Assembly: GCA_000621905.1 (NCBI GenBank)
Contig: JHXB01000008.1
Span: 98,246-162,245, forward strand
DNA length: 64,000 nt
Source of the DNA: Lachnospiraceae bacterium NC2004
GTDB taxonomy: Bacteria > Bacillota > Clostridia > Lachnospirales > Lachnospiraceae
Reading direction: 5' to 3'
Position 1 is the first letter of the stretch, and each line of letters begins with the position of its first letter. The notes beneath the pieces were generated by a model that ran no database searches, was not told the DNA's origin, and saw only the letters and a list, made by a program, of their open reading frames with translations. Below are positions 34,637 through 44,476 of the stretch, one piece after another. The position numbers and the translations under genes were made by a program.

Positions 34637-35879
34637 TAGCAGTCAACTCCGCATATAACTCCTTCGCTGCTTCCTCCGCCGTCAACTTCTTAAAGATTAC
34701 ATTATCACACTCCGCAACAAATATATCTATCATACCACTATCCTCAATATACGCATTCATCTTACTAAGATTCTCATTATTCTCCATAACAAGCGACGCA
34801 TCATATTGCAATCCTTTAAGCATATCATTCTTGTCTAAGGTATCCCTCGCCTTAGTACTTAACGGAACTCCCTTCTCAACTCCCTGAAGCAACGCCATCT
34901 CCTCACTGTTCACCAGGAAATCAAGAAGCATTGCAGCCTCTTCAGGGTGATCCGTATCTTTACTCATCGCATAAAGTGATGCAGGCTTAGCATACCATCC
35001 ATCTCCACTTTTGTGAGAATCATCATGTGGATATGGTGCAGGAACAATCTCTTCTCCCTTCTCAATCAAAGGCCCAAAATAATTGATTGCATCACTGACC
35101 CATGCAATCGCACCCGCATAACTCTCGTTGTCAACATTAAGTCTGTCAAATTTCTCTATCGCCGGAAACACCTTACACTCAACCATCTCAGAGTAAAAAT
35201 CCAGCATTATCTTAAGGTCTGAAGCAGTGAAATTAAGCGTTCCGTCATCATTTAAAATCTGCTTACCTGTCTTCTGCTCGGCGTAAGCAATTGCAAAAAG
35301 CCATACCGACTTACCAACACCCGCAATCGGATATATACCATCCTTAGACATTACTTTAGCTGCATTTTTATAATCATCCCAAGTCTCAGGAATATCAAGA
35401 TTGTATTTGTCAAAAATGGTCTTGTTAATATAAATGGTCTCAGCATTCATCGCGATTGGAACTGCGTTAAGAGATCCATTAATAATGCCATATTCAAGCA
35501 TAGGCTGGCTGAAATTAGAAAGATTAACCTGGCGCTTCTGGTCTAAGATATTATAAAAACCTTTACCATCAGGTGAGTACTCTTTAAGCCAACTGTAGTT
35601 AACCTGCATAACATCTGCTTCCGTTCCTGACACCATGCGAATACGGTTTCTGGCTTCATAACCCGACCACTCAGAATAACTGACTTTAACCTCTATATCA
35701 GGATGGAGCTCTTCGAACTTTCTCGCACCCTCTATAGTGTACTCGGTACGGGCATCATTTCCCCACCACGACAACTCAATCTCCGTCGGATTCTTCCTTT
35801 TGGTAAAAGTAACATCACTACCGCACCCGGTCATGAAAATGCAGGCAGATAGCAACAAAGCTAGTATCTTCTTACTCAT
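34632..35879 (-). CDS. Extracellular solute-binding lipoprotein
   Basis: 415 aa from the ATG at 35879. The signal peptide ends with the lipobox FMTGCGSD. The mature part is a family 1 (sugar-type) ABC solute-binding protein: ELSWWGNDARTEYTIEGARKF at the start, then the VNYSWLKEYSPDG and NKTIFDKYNLDIPETWDD hinge segments. No permease gene is near. The start overlaps the end of the Cache-GGDEF gene by 8 bp, and the ribosome site lies in that gene, so the two are coupled. It may present a ligand to that sensor rather than to a transporter (inference). Confidence 0.9.
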   Translation of the reverse strand: MSKKILALLLSACIFMTGCGSDVTFTKRKNPTEIELSWWGNDARTEYTIEGARKFEELHPDIEVKVSYSEWSGYEARNRIRMVSGTEADVMQVNYSWLKEYSPDGKGFYNILDQKRQVNLSNFSQPMLEYGIINGSLNAVPIAMNAETIYINKTIFDKYNLDIPETWDDYKNAAKVMSKDGIYPIAGVGKSVWLFAIAYAEQKTGKQILNDDGTLNFTASDLKIMLDFYSEMVECKVFPAIEKFDRLNVDNESYAGAIAWVSDAINYFGPLIEKGEEIVPAPYPHDDSHKSGDGWYAKPASLYAMSKDTDHPEEAAMLLDFLVNSEEMALLQGVEKGVPLSTKARDTLDKNDMLKGLQYDASLVMENNENLSKMNAYIEDSGMIDIFVAECDNVIFKKLTAEEAAKELYAELTAS

Positions 35880-37362
35880 AATCATCGCCCTCCTTACCCG
35901 CAACAGTAAAGGTATCCTTGCCACCTCTCTTAGACTGGTATAAGGCTTTATCCGCAGAATTATAAAGTCCTTTAAAATCTTCACCATGTTCCGGATAAAA
36001 GGCGCAACCTACAGATACTGAAATCTTGTATCCGCCTTGCTCTCCGGTGTAAAAATTTCTAAATGCGTCGCATATCTCCTTGCATTTGCCTATAATATAA
36101 TCCCTGTACTCCACACCGGTTGGCGGCGTGCTGTTAACCAATACGGAAAACTCATCTCCACCAATTCTTCCTATGTAATCATCCTCACCGAATATACTTC
36201 TTAAGCTCTCGCCTGTCATAGCAAGAACTTCATCGCCGTAGATATGTCCGAGTGTGTCATTAACACTCTTAAAATCATCAATATCGACAAGTATAAGTGC
36301 GGATTTCGAATCGTCTCTACCTATACTGTTCTTGGCAGCATTTTCAAATGATAACTTATTGAAAACGCCTGTAAGCTGGTCCTTCTTAGCCTTGATATCA
36401 AGATCTGAAACGTAAGACTCAACAGGTTTGGTAAATTTAAGTGAAAGGGCAATACCAATTACAACAGCGAGAATAGCTGCAAGAATTGACATTATAACAA
36501 TTTGAGCCTGAGCCTCACTCTGCTCCTTCATAATAACCTTGGTAGGAATGGACGTAACAACATACCACTTATATCCGCAGGAATTGATTGTGACAAGATA
36601 CTCGTTATCCAAAAGGGTCGCATCCTCGGCACCCATGATACGATTCTGTAGCTTGTCAACAAGAGGCTTACCCACCTCTTCACTGTCAACCGAAGAGTAC
36701 AATACGTTATGATCCTCGTTAATCAGTCGAACCGACATATCTTCCACATCCTCGGAGGTCTCAAACAGATTCCTTAACTCATCTGCGTAAAATGACACGA
36801 CAATAAGCGCATTCTCGTGAATACGTTTGACATAATATATGCGCTTATAATTGTCACCGAAACCGGCAGACCAGCCGTCATTACTGCGCTGCCTGTCAAT
36901 AATCGACTCTAAATCAACAAAGAGAGAGTCTCCGAACTGGCTTGTTGTGCCGTTGGAGAACTTGCCGACAGTGTGGTTGTTGCGGTAAACAATACCATAA
37001 TCAACAAAGTTATCCATAATACAAAGTCCGAAAAGGTTGTCTGATATAGCCTTTTCCCTGACAACTGCATCGTATTCGTCGATTGAAGTGTCAGTCGCAT
37101 CATACTTATATGTGTCTTCTTCGGCAAATGCTAACGTTGCGACACTCTCCATACGATTAAGATATCCATCGAGATTCATAGCCATCTGCTCGCTAAGCGA
37201 AGAGGCAAGAGTACTGACATTATCCCTAAGATTATCGATTGTAACCCTTCGCTCTAAGACAGTCACGATTATAATCGCAACTAAAGCTATCAATGTATAT
37301 CCAACTATTAAATAGTATTTAAGCTTATTAACCGGTTTTTGGCTTTCACTATGTTCCTTCAT
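35872..37362 (-). CDS. Cache-domain diguanylate cyclase
   Basis: 496 aa from the ATG at 37362 (GAGG 8 bp upstream). Two membrane spans (about 17-37 and 295-318) flank an extracellular dCache sensor of about 250 residues. The C-terminal domain has the intact signature GRIGGDEFSVLV and LVDIDDFKSVNDTLGH, so it should make c-di-GMP. The promoter is at 37400-37427. It overlaps the downstream solute-binding gene. Confidence 0.94.
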   Translation of the reverse strand: MKEHSESQKPVNKLKYYLIVGYTLIALVAIIIVTVLERRVTIDNLRDNVSTLASSLSEQMAMNLDGYLNRMESVATLAFAEEDTYKYDATDTSIDEYDAVVREKAISDNLFGLCIMDNFVDYGIVYRNNHTVGKFSNGTTSQFGDSLFVDLESIIDRQRSNDGWSAGFGDNYKRIYYVKRIHENALIVVSFYADELRNLFETSEDVEDMSVRLINEDHNVLYSSVDSEEVGKPLVDKLQNRIMGAEDATLLDNEYLVTINSCGYKWYVVTSIPTKVIMKEQSEAQAQIVIMSILAAILAVVIGIALSLKFTKPVESYVSDLDIKAKKDQLTGVFNKLSFENAAKNSIGRDDSKSALILVDIDDFKSVNDTLGHIYGDEVLAMTGESLRSIFGEDDYIGRIGGDEFSVLVNSTPPTGVEYRDYIIGKCKEICDAFRNFYTGEQGGYKISVSVGCAFYPEHGEDFKGLYNSADKALYQSKRGGKDTFTVAGKEGDDYE

Positions 37363-37399
37363 ACGCAATACCTCAAAAAATAGTATACTCCATCTTGAT

Positions 37400-37427
37400 A
37401 TTATAACATAAAACTATACATTGTAAA
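37400..37427 (-). promoter_or_regulatory. Promoter of the Cache-GGDEF gene
   Basis: On the minus strand TTTACA (37422-37427) and TATAAT (37400-37405) are 16 bp apart, about 38 bp before the start codon. Confidence 0.6.
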
Positions 37428-37438
37428 GAAAACAAAAA

Positions 37439-37469
37439 ATGTCATCCTGAGCGCAGCTCAGAATGACAT
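37439..37469. repeat. REP-like element, palindromic form
   Basis: ATGTCATCCTGAGCG and CAGCTCAGAATGACAT: two REP-like half-units joined head to head as one palindrome, between trpA and the Cache-GGDEF gene. Confidence 0.65.
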
Positions 37470-37476
37470 GTATTTT

Positions 37477-37517
37477 GCTAAGTACTCAATGGGGACAGTC
37501 CCCACTGGGTAGTTAGC
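37477..37517. repeat. GGGGACAGTCCCC palindrome
   Basis: Left end GCTAAGTACTCAAT, core GGGGACAGTCCCC, right end ACTGGGTAGTTAGC. The two ends come from different arm types. The left end matches the right end of the next unit. Confidence 0.8.
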
Positions 37518-37518
37518 T

Positions 37519-37559
37519 TATAAGTACCCAAAGGGGACTGTCCCCATTGAGTACTTAGC
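37519..37559. repeat. GGGGACTGTCCCC palindrome
   Basis: Left arm ATAAGTACCCAAA, core GGGGACTGTCCCC, right arm ATTGAGTACTTAGC. The right arm overlaps the trpA stop codon. With the previous unit it forms an inverted pair: GCTAAGTACTCAAT at one outer end, its complement at the other. Confidence 0.8.
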
Positions 37560-38325
37560 GTATTGCATCTTTCATTGATTTAACATATTCACCGACAAAT
37601 GGTGCCGCTTCCTTTCCATGTTCCGCAATAATCTTGATAATTGCAGAACCGACTATCGCACCGTCGGAAATATCAGCCATCTTCTTAGCCTGCTCCGGGG
37701 TTGAGATTCCAAAACCTATCGCACATGGAACATCGGTGTTATCCTTAATAATATCAACAATCGACTTGAGATCCGTCTTAATCTCTGTTCTCATTCCGGT
37801 TACACCAAGGCTTGACACCACATAGATGAATCCTTTAGCTTCCTTGGCAATCATCGCAATCCTATTCTTCGAAGTAGGTGCGATAAGCGAAATCAGATCG
37901 ACATCATACTTCTCGCAAACATCCTCAAACTCTTCCTTCTCCTCATAAGGAAGGTCAGGAAGAATAATTCCGTCCATTCCAATCTCGTTACAGGTCTTAA
38001 TGAATTTCTCAGCCCCATACGAGTAGACAACATTTGCATAAGTCATAAATACCATCGGAATGGTGATGTCCTGTCTCAACTCTCTCACCAAATCAAATAT
38101 CTTGTCCGTTGTCACTCCACCCTTTAAAGCCCTAAGGTTGGCCCCCTGAATAACAGGTCCCTCAGCAGTAGGATCGGAAAATGGAATTCCAAGTTCTATT
38201 AAATCCGCGCCGTTATCAACAGCAGCTTTTACAATCTTTTTGGTAGTCTCAAGATCCGGATCACCACAGGTTATAAAAGGAATAAAAGCTTTCTTGTTTT
38301 CAAATGCATTTTTAATCTTACTCAT
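37555..38325 (-). CDS. trpA: Tryptophan synthase alpha chain
   Basis: Cleaves indole-3-glycerol phosphate to indole for TrpB. It has the (beta/alpha)8 motifs [19 protein letters not shown] (with catalytic Glu and Asp), [11 protein letters not shown] and CAIGFGIS. It is 256 aa from the ATG at 38325, which follows GGGGAGGATATTT inside the trpB end, giving an 8-bp overlap. It is the last gene of the trp operon. Confidence 0.96.
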   Translation of the reverse strand: MSKIKNAFENKKAFIPFITCGDPDLETTKKIVKAAVDNGADLIELGIPFSDPTAEGPVIQGANLRALKGGVTTDKIFDLVRELRQDITIPMVFMTYANVVYSYGAEKFIKTCNEIGMDGIILPDLPYEEKEEFEDVCEKYDVDLISLIAPTSKNRIAMIAKEAKGFIYVVSSLGVTGMRTEIKTDLKSIVDIIKDNTDVPCAIGFGISTPEQAKKMADISDGAIVGSAIIKIIAEHGKEAAPFVGEYVKSMKDAIR

Positions 38326-39508
38326 AAATATCCTCCCCTCTATAACGGGCGATTGCCGCACAATCCTTGTCTCCGCGTCCTGATACTGTTATTACAATGA
38401 TTTGATCTTTGTCAAATGTTTTCGCAATCTTTCTGGCATGCGCTACCGCATGAGCCGACTCGATTGCAGGAATAATACCCTCCATTTTAGCAAGGTATTC
38501 AAACGCCTCAACAGCCTCTTCATCAGTTACAGGAACATATTCTGCCCTGTTGATATCGTGAAGATAAGCATGCTCAGGTCCGACACCCGGATAATCAAGT
38601 CCCGCTGAAATTGAATAAACAGGAGCAATCTGACCATATTCATCCTGACAGAAATATGACTTCATTCCATGGAATATACCAAGCTTTCCGGTTGCAATAG
38701 TTGCAGCAGTTTCAAATGTATCAACGCCTCTTCCCGCAGCCTCGCAACCTATGAGTCTAACACCTTCATCCTCTATAAAATGATAGAAGCTTCCGATAGC
38801 ATTTGAACCACCACCAACACAAGCGATAACCGCATCAGGTAGTCTACCCTCTTTCTCAACAATCTGCTCCTTAATCTCCTTAGAGATTACAGCCTGAAAA
38901 TCTCTAACTATAGTAGGAAATGGATGAGGTCCCATAACAGAACCCAAGCAATAATGAGTATCTGAAATTCTTGAAGTCCACTCTCTCATAGCCTCTGATA
39001 CCGCATCTTTAAGTGTCGCGGTTCCCGATGTAACAGGAACAACATCCGCTCCGAGAAGCTTCATACGATAAACATTTAACGCCTGTCTCTTGGTATCTTC
39101 CTCGCCCATAAATACAACACACTCTAATCCCATAAGTGCCGCTGCCGTTGCAGTCGCAACTCCATGCTGACCTGCACCCGTCTCAGCAATAAGTCTGGTC
39201 TTACCCATCTTCTTAGCAAGAAGCGCCTGACCAAGCACATTGTTAATCTTGTGCGCTCCGGTGTGGTTAAGATCCTCACGCTTAAGGTAAATCTTAGCTC
39301 CACCCAAATCCTTAGTCATCTTCTCAGCATAATAAAGCCTTGAAGGTCTGTTGGCATACTCATTAAAAAGAGTCCTAAGTTCGTTGTTGAACTCTTCATC
39401 ATTTTTATAATGATCATAAGCCTCCTCAAGCTCAATAACCGCATTCATAAGCGTCTCCGGGATGTACTGACCGCCATGAATACCAAATCTTCCGTTAGGA
39501 TTAGTCAT
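38318..39508 (-). CDS. trpB: Tryptophan synthase beta chain
   Basis: PLP enzyme joining indole and serine. The PLP lysine lies in [13 protein letters not shown], the phosphate-binding loop is [10 protein letters not shown], and the usual TrpB1 blocks [14 protein letters not shown] and [13 protein letters not shown] are present. The ATG at 39508 follows GGAAGATTGAGT. Two bases separate it from the trpF stop. Confidence 0.97.
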   Translation of the reverse strand: MTNPNGRFGIHGGQYIPETLMNAVIELEEAYDHYKNDEEFNNELRTLFNEYANRPSRLYYAEKMTKDLGGAKIYLKREDLNHTGAHKINNVLGQALLAKKMGKTRLIAETGAGQHGVATATAAALMGLECVVFMGEEDTKRQALNVYRMKLLGADVVPVTSGTATLKDAVSEAMREWTSRISDTHYCLGSVMGPHPFPTIVRDFQAVISKEIKEQIVEKEGRLPDAVIACVGGGSNAIGSFYHFIEDEGVRLIGCEAAGRGVDTFETAATIATGKLGIFHGMKSYFCQDEYGQIAPVYSISAGLDYPGVGPEHAYLHDINRAEYVPVTDEEAVEAFEYLAKMEGIIPAIESAHAVAHARKIAKTFDKDQIIVITVSGRGDKDCAAIARYRGEDIYE

Positions 39509-39510
39509 AC

Positions 39511-40113
39511 TCAATCTTCCTTTCTTACCTCTTTGGCAAATGATATCATCTTTGCCTTATCTTTAAATCCATCAGTCTCAATACCGCTACTGACGTCGAC
39601 CGCAAAAGGTCTTATGTTTCTCATTACATTTGCAATATTATCTACGCCTAAGCCCCCCGCAAGGAAGTAAGGCTTATCAATATCTAATATTAGATTCCAG
39701 TCAAATGTTACTCCGTCGCCCATACCCGCATCAAGAAGCACATAGTCTGCATTCGTAGAAAATGCTTTATCTACGCTGTCCTTGTCAGTTATCTTAAACG
39801 CCTTAATCACTTCTTTGCCGGTTCTATCCTTGACTTCTGAAATATATGCTTCGTCTTCATTTCCATGAAGCTGAGCGATATCAATTGCTCCGGCATTCAG
39901 GTAGTCAACGACATTGTCAATCGGTTCGTCAACAAACACTCCGACAGCCTGAATCGAGGGATCAAGAAGACTTTTAAGCTCCTTAGCGGTATCTAAATCA
40001 ACATATCTCTTGCTCTTCTTATAGAAGACAAATCCGATATATTCGGGCTTAACCTCATTGACTATATCAATATCTTCGCGCCTTTTCAAGCCACAAAATT
40101 TAATTTTTGTCAT
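39511..40113 (-). CDS. trpF: Phosphoribosylanthranilate isomerase
   Basis: Third committed step of tryptophan synthesis. [11 protein letters not shown] holds the catalytic Cys, the [13 protein letters not shown] block is typical, and [10 protein letters not shown] and VDVSSGIE form the phosphate-binding end. It is 200 aa from the ATG at 40113. Separate trpF and trpC genes, rather than a fusion, are usual in Firmicutes. Confidence 0.95.
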   Translation of the reverse strand: MTKIKFCGLKRREDIDIVNEVKPEYIGFVFYKKSKRYVDLDTAKELKSLLDPSIQAVGVFVDEPIDNVVDYLNAGAIDIAQLHGNEDEAYISEVKDRTGKEVIKAFKITDKDSVDKAFSTNADYVLLDAGMGDGVTFDWNLILDIDKPYFLAGGLGVDNIANVMRNIRPFAVDVSSGIETDGFKDKAKMISFAKEVRKED

Positions 40114-40114
40114 T

Positions 40115-40897
40115 TTATATCTCACCCTTTAACTCAGAAAGCTTTGCCTTCTTGTCTTCTGCTCTCATTAGCGTCTCGCCGATAAGGACCGCGTTTACGC
40201 CGGAAGCTCTTAACGCGCTGATATCCTCAGCCGTCTTAACTCCGCTCTCAGATACGAAAACGACATCATTTGGCACAAGATCTCTAAGCTTTCTACTGTT
40301 AGCAGTGTCGACGCTGAAATCCTTAAGATTACGATTGTTGACACCGATAACTCTTGCACCGACCTCTAAGGCTGTCTTAATCTCAGCCTCGTCATGAGCT
40401 TCAACAAGAGCCGAAAGACCTAAGTCGTCAGCGATTTTTAAGTATTTTTCCAAGTCATTTGCACTCAATATTGAGCAAATTAAAAGGACTGCCGATGCGC
40501 CTAAAAGCTTTGCCTCATATATCATGTACTCATCTACGGTGAAGTCTTTTCTTAGGCAAGGGATGGAAACATTTGACGAAATCTCCTTGAGATAATCGTC
40601 TTTACCTAGGAACCATTTAGGCTCGGTCAGAACCGAAATAGCGTCCGCGCCGGCACTATCATACGCCTTCGCAATCTCAAGATAAGGAAATTCCTCTGCT
40701 ATCACGCCCTTTGAAGGTGATGCCTTCTTGCACTCGCATATAAACGAAATGTCAGGCTTCCTTAATGCATTTTCAAATGTAAACTCGCCTTTTTTAGTGC
40801 TAAGAGCAAGCTCCTTTATCTCGTCAAGTGCGCGCGCCTTCTTGGCCTCATCAACTCTAACTCTGGCATAAGCCGCAATTTCATCTAATATAGTCAT
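40115..40897 (-). CDS. trpC: Indole-3-glycerol phosphate synthase
   Basis: Closes the indole ring. It has FICECKKASPSKGVI, AISVLTEPKWFLG, LRKDFTVDEY, VIGVNNRNLKDFSVD and VSESGVK, all expected catalytic blocks. 260 aa. The ATG follows AAGGAGAAAGAC. Upstream, 95 bp holding a REP-like element and a GGGGACTGTCCCC palindrome separate it from trpD. Confidence 0.96.
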   Translation of the reverse strand: MTILDEIAAYARVRVDEAKKARALDEIKELALSTKKGEFTFENALRKPDISFICECKKASPSKGVIAEEFPYLEIAKAYDSAGADAISVLTEPKWFLGKDDYLKEISSNVSIPCLRKDFTVDEYMIYEAKLLGASAVLLICSILSANDLEKYLKIADDLGLSALVEAHDEAEIKTALEVGARVIGVNNRNLKDFSVDTANSRKLRDLVPNDVVFVSESGVKTAEDISALRASGVNAVLIGETLMRAEDKKAKLSELKGEI

Positions 40898-40917
40898 GTC
40901 TTTCTCCTTATCATAAA

Positions 40918-40950
40918 AGATCCTTCGTCGCTATGCTCCTCAGGATGACA
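40918..40950. repeat. REP-like element inside the trp operon
   Basis: AGATCCTTCGTCGCTATGCTC followed by CTCAGGATGACA, between trpC and trpD. Confidence 0.6.
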
Positions 40951-40958
40951 GAATCTAT

Positions 40959-40998
40959 TAACTACCCAATGGGGACTGTCCCCTTTGAGTACTTAGCG
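40959..40998. repeat. GGGGACTGTCCCC palindrome inside the trp operon
   Basis: TTAACTACCCAAT, core GGGGACTGTCCCC, TTTGAGTACTTAGC. The arms are only partly complementary to each other. The unit overlaps the trpD stop codon. Confidence 0.75.
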
Positions 40999-42009
40999 AT
41001 TACTTAATTCAATAAACTTCTGTAAGGTCTCGTACGCCTTACCTGAATCGATAATCTCAGCCGCAAGCTTTACTCCGTCTTCAAATGTATCTGCCTTGCC
41101 ACCAATGTAAAGCGCCGCACCTGCGTTCATCAATACTGTATTTCTCTTGTGACCCTTCTCGCCCTTTAAGATTCCGATTGTAATCTCAGCATTTTCCTTA
41201 GGCTCGCCACCCTTTAAATCATCCTTTGTACATTTCTCAAATCCGAAATCCTCAGGCTCAACAACTCTTGTCTTGAACCATCCGTCCTTAATCTCGCAAA
41301 TCTTAGTAGGAGCGCTAAGTGAAATCTCATCGAGCTTATCCATTCCGTAAACTACCATTCCGCGCTTAACACCAAGGCTAACCAAAACCTGAGCAAGCGG
41401 CTCAACAAGGTACTCGTCGTAAACACCAAGAAGCATCATTGTTGGCTTTGCCGGGTTGGTAAGTGGTCCTAAAATGTTAAATACTGTTCTGAAACCAAGC
41501 TCTTTTCTAATAGGTCCGACATACTTCATAGAAGAATGATACTTCTGTGCGAAGAAGAAACACATTCCAACTTCATTGAGAAGCTCAACACATTTGTCAG
41601 GGTCCTGATTAATGTTAACACCAAGAGCCTCAAGACAATCTGCAGTACCGCTCTTTGATGACGCTGCGCGGTTACCATGCTTAGCAACCTTCACACCACC
41701 TGTTGCAGCAACGAGTGCTGATGTTGTGGAAATGTTGAAGCTTCCCGCATTGTCTCCACCTGTTCCTACTATCTCTAAAATGTCCATTCCTGTCTCAACA
41801 GGTGTTGCATGCTCTCTCATGGCAGCAGCACAACCGGCAATCTCGTCAGTGGTCTCTGCTCTCGCACTCTTTGTAGATAATGCAGCAAGAAATGCAGCGT
41901 TCTGCGTTGGAGTAGTCTCACCGCTCATTATCTCGTTCATTACAGTGTACGCCTCATCATAAGTAAGGTCTTCTTTGTTAACGATTTTTACAATAGCTTC
42001 TTTAATCAT
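40993..42009 (-). CDS. trpD: Anthranilate phosphoribosyltransferase
   Basis: Adds phosphoribosyl to anthranilate. [20 protein letters not shown] is the PRPP loop, [15 protein letters not shown] and GPLTNPAKP follow. 338 aa. The start follows AAGGAGATTGATACC. It is a separate gene, not fused to trpG. Confidence 0.97.
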   Translation of the reverse strand: MIKEAIVKIVNKEDLTYDEAYTVMNEIMSGETTPTQNAAFLAALSTKSARAETTDEIAGCAAAMREHATPVETGMDILEIVGTGGDNAGSFNISTTSALVAATGGVKVAKHGNRAASSKSGTADCLEALGVNINQDPDKCVELLNEVGMCFFFAQKYHSSMKYVGPIRKELGFRTVFNILGPLTNPAKPTMMLLGVYDEYLVEPLAQVLVSLGVKRGMVVYGMDKLDEISLSAPTKICEIKDGWFKTRVVEPEDFGFEKCTKDDLKGGEPKENAEITIGILKGEKGHKRNTVLMNAGAALYIGGKADTFEDGVKLAAEIIDSGKAYETLQKFIELSNR

Positions 42010-42028
42010 GGTATCAATCTCCTTTATA

Positions 42029-42592
42029 TTAATTATTTATAAAATTCTTAAGCATTGTTCTTCCTTCCGGTGTAAGAATTGACTCCGGATGAAATTGAAC
42101 TCCGTATATTGGGTACTCTTTATGCGACACTGCCATAACCTCGTTATCATCAGTCACTGCAGTAATATTTAGGCACTCCGGAATAGTGTCGTTATCTGCT
42201 GCAAGCGAATGATATCTCGCAACTTTTACCCTCTCATCAAGTCCCTTAAACAAGATATCATCATTATCTAATCTTACTTCAGATTGCTTTCCATGCATAA
42301 GTTGTTTTGCGTAGGTAACATTTGCACCAAATGCTTGACATATCGCCTGATGCCCAAGGCAAACGCCAAGGATAGGTATATCTTTTATTGTCTTGGCAAC
42401 CTCTACTATAATTCCCGCATCCTCAGGTCTTCCGGGACCCGGCGAAAGAATTATTCTATCAGGCTTAAGAGCTATAACTTCCTCAACTGTCAGCTCGTTG
42501 TTCCTGACAACCTTGATATCCGGGGTAATCTCGCCTATCAACTGGTAAAGATTATATGAAAAACTGTCGTAATTATCAATCAGTAATATCAT
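42029..42592 (-). CDS. trpG: Anthranilate synthase glutamine amidotransferase subunit
   Basis: Releases ammonia from glutamine for TrpE. The catalytic triad is C in GVCLGHQAI and H-x-E in VQFHPESI, and [13 protein letters not shown] is the oxyanion-region loop. 187 aa. The ATG overlaps the trpE stop by 4 bp. It may also serve folate synthesis if no separate pabA exists. Confidence 0.95.
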   Translation of the reverse strand: MILLIDNYDSFSYNLYQLIGEITPDIKVVRNNELTVEEVIALKPDRIILSPGPGRPEDAGIIVEVAKTIKDIPILGVCLGHQAICQAFGANVTYAKQLMHGKQSEVRLDNDDILFKGLDERVKVARYHSLAADNDTIPECLNITAVTDDNEVMAVSHKEYPIYGVQFHPESILTPEGRTMLKNFINN

Positions 42593-44055
42593 TCTTCCAC
42601 CTCCCCTGCAATCTTAAGCGCATTTATAACTGCCTGAGCCTTGTTTATACTTTCCTGATACTCTGTCTCCGGAACTGAATCTGCAACGATACCGGCGCCG
42701 CTTCTTACAAATACTTTGCCGTTCTTCTTATATGCAGTTCTTATTCCGATGCATGTATCCATATTGCCTGTAAAATCAATATATCCGATTGCACCGCCGT
42801 AGATTCCGCGCTTGTTACCTTCAAGTTCACCGATCAACTGGCAAGCCCTAATCTTAGGAGCTCCGGAGAGCGTTCCTGCCGGAAGTACCGCCTCTATTGC
42901 GTCAAATGCATCTTTGTCGTTTCTTATATTGCCTCTCACAGTCGACGCGATATGCATGATGTGCGAGTATTTGACAACAGACCTAAGATCCTCTACAACA
43001 ACTGATCCAAACTCGCTTATCCTTCCAAGATCATTTCTTCCAAGATCGACTAACATGTTGTGCTCAGCAAGCTCTTTCTCATCTGCCAAAAGCTCTGTGA
43101 TAAGTGCCTTGTCTTCCTCTTCATTCTTGCCTCTCGGTCTTGATCCTGCCAAAGGAAATGTGTGAAGCACGCCGTCCTCAAGCTTAACCAAAGTCTCCGG
43201 AGATGCGCCCGCAACCTCAACATCTGTCCCTGAAAAGTAAAACATGTAAGGCGAAGGATTAATGGTTCTTAGAACTCTATATGTGTCAAACAAGGTTCCT
43301 TCGTAGTCCGCCGACAATCTGTTGGAAAGCACTATCTGGAATATATCTCCCTCTTTGATGTAATGCTTACCCTTCTCAACCATATCGCAATACTGCTGCT
43401 TATCAAAAAGTGGCTTAACCTCGCTAAGCAACCTGCTCTTAGGCTCTTTAAACTTCTCGCCGTTTCTTAAGAGATCCGCCATGTTCTTAAGCTCATTTAT
43501 CGCATTTGCATAATTGGTTTCATAGTCGTCTAACTTGATGTTGACTATCAACACAATCTTTTGTTTAACATTGTCAAATGCAATCACCTTGTCGAAAAGC
43601 ATAAGATCCGCGTCCTTAAACTTCTCCTCGTCATCAACATCTCGCTTTGCCGTCGGCTCGCTGTAGTAAAGATAATCAAATGAGAAATATCCGACAAGAC
43701 CACCCGTAAAAGTAGGAAGCTTACTAATCTTCGGACTCCTGTAACCGCTCATCAGGTTTCTTAAATATTCTGAAGGGTTCGGAGTGCTAATCGTCTCACC
43801 GTTAACATTTGCCTCACCCTCAAAGAAAGAAATGCTTAATTTAGGTTCACATCCTAAAAAAGTGTATCTTCCCCATTTCTCATCGGCAAATGCAGACTCA
43901 AGCATGTATGTGTGCGTAGACACGTTCTTGAGAACCCTCATCGCCTCGATAGGGGTTATAAAATCCGACAAAATCTCTGTGCTCACCGGGCAAATGTCGT
44001 ATTTGCCGGAATCTTTGTAAGCTTTGATCTCATCGATAGTTGGCGTAATATTCAT
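42589..44055 (-). CDS. trpE: Anthranilate synthase component I
   Basis: Makes anthranilate from chorismate. The chorismate-binding domain has DIFQIVLSNRLS, DLGRNDLGRISEFGSV and LPAGTLSGAPKIRA. An N-terminal LESA element (TYMLESA) indicates feedback inhibition by tryptophan. It is 488 aa from the ATG at 44055, which is 9 bp from AAGGAG; the frame's earlier ATG touches the ribosome site. First gene of the operon, behind a T-box leader and two palindromic repeats. Confidence 0.96.
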   Translation of the reverse strand: MNITPTIDEIKAYKDSGKYDICPVSTEILSDFITPIEAMRVLKNVSTHTYMLESAFADEKWGRYTFLGCEPKLSISFFEGEANVNGETISTPNPSEYLRNLMSGYRSPKISKLPTFTGGLVGYFSFDYLYYSEPTAKRDVDDEEKFKDADLMLFDKVIAFDNVKQKIVLIVNIKLDDYETNYANAINELKNMADLLRNGEKFKEPKSRLLSEVKPLFDKQQYCDMVEKGKHYIKEGDIFQIVLSNRLSADYEGTLFDTYRVLRTINPSPYMFYFSGTDVEVAGASPETLVKLEDGVLHTFPLAGSRPRGKNEEEDKALITELLADEKELAEHNMLVDLGRNDLGRISEFGSVVVEDLRSVVKYSHIMHIASTVRGNIRNDKDAFDAIEAVLPAGTLSGAPKIRACQLIGELEGNKRGIYGGAIGYIDFTGNMDTCIGIRTAYKKNGKVFVRSGAGIVADSVPETEYQESINKAQAVINALKIAGEVEE

Positions 44056-44068
44056 GTTCTTCATCTCC

Positions 44069-44108
44069 TTAACTACTCAGTGGGGACAGTCCCCTTTGGG
44101 TACTTAGC
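44069..44108. repeat. GGGGACAGTCCCC palindrome in the trp leader
   Basis: TTAACTACTCAGT, core GGGGACAGTCCCC, TTTGGGTACTTAGC. It lies just upstream of the trpE ribosome site. Confidence 0.8.
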
Positions 44109-44109
44109 C

Positions 44110-44149
44110 ATAACTACCCAGGGGGGACTGTCCCCTTTGGGTACTTAGC
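44110..44149. repeat. GGGGACTGTCCCC palindrome in the trp leader
   Basis: ATAACTACCCAGG, core GGGGACTGTCCCC, TTTGGGTACTTAGC. It lies between the T-box terminator and the unit at 44069. Confidence 0.8.
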
Positions 44150-44152
44150 AAA

Positions 44153-44430
44153 CAAAAAAGTCCCTGACAGAAAAAACTTCTGTCAAGGACGAATAATCAT
44201 AATCCGCGGTGCCACCTTGATTCACAAAATGTTGTGCGCTTAGCAGGATACCAACATATCCCCGGCTTGTCACGTAAGCCAAACGTCGCAGAATACTAAG
44301 ACCATGTCTGTTCACTGCGCCCTCAGCGGTCCATTTGACGAATTGTTTCTAACCCGGATCTCAGCACCCCGGACTCTCTGTGTAGGCATCAACGCCTTTA
44401 TCTCCGCTTCAACGGTTTACAGTATTAAGT
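44153..44430 (-). promoter_or_regulatory. Tryptophan T-box leader
   Basis: Read on the minus strand, Stem I has AGAGAGTCCGGGGTGCTGAG and a specifier region in which UGG (Trp, 44331-44333) stands before ACCGCTGAGGGC. The T-box sequence AAGGTGGCACCGCGG is at 44204-44218. The attenuator is a GTCC(T/C)TGACAGAA stem followed by TTTTTT (44153-44190). Uncharged tRNA-Trp would stabilise the antiterminator and switch on trpEGDCFBA. Confidence 0.92.
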
Positions 44431-44438
44431 TCAAGTAA

Positions 44439-44468
44439 AGATTAGCATAATTGATATATACATGTCAA
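44439..44468 (-). promoter_or_regulatory. trp operon promoter
   Basis: On the minus strand TTGACA (44463-44468) and TAATCT (44439-44444) are 18 bp apart, immediately before the T-box leader. It begins 9 bp beyond the stop of a GGDEF remnant. Confidence 0.65.
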
Positions 44469-44476
44469 GAAAAAAA

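Noticed and set aside
37477..37559. GGGGACAGTCCCC units as intrinsic terminators of trp and the cyclase
   Set aside because: No T-tract follows on either strand, and the same units occur inside operons.
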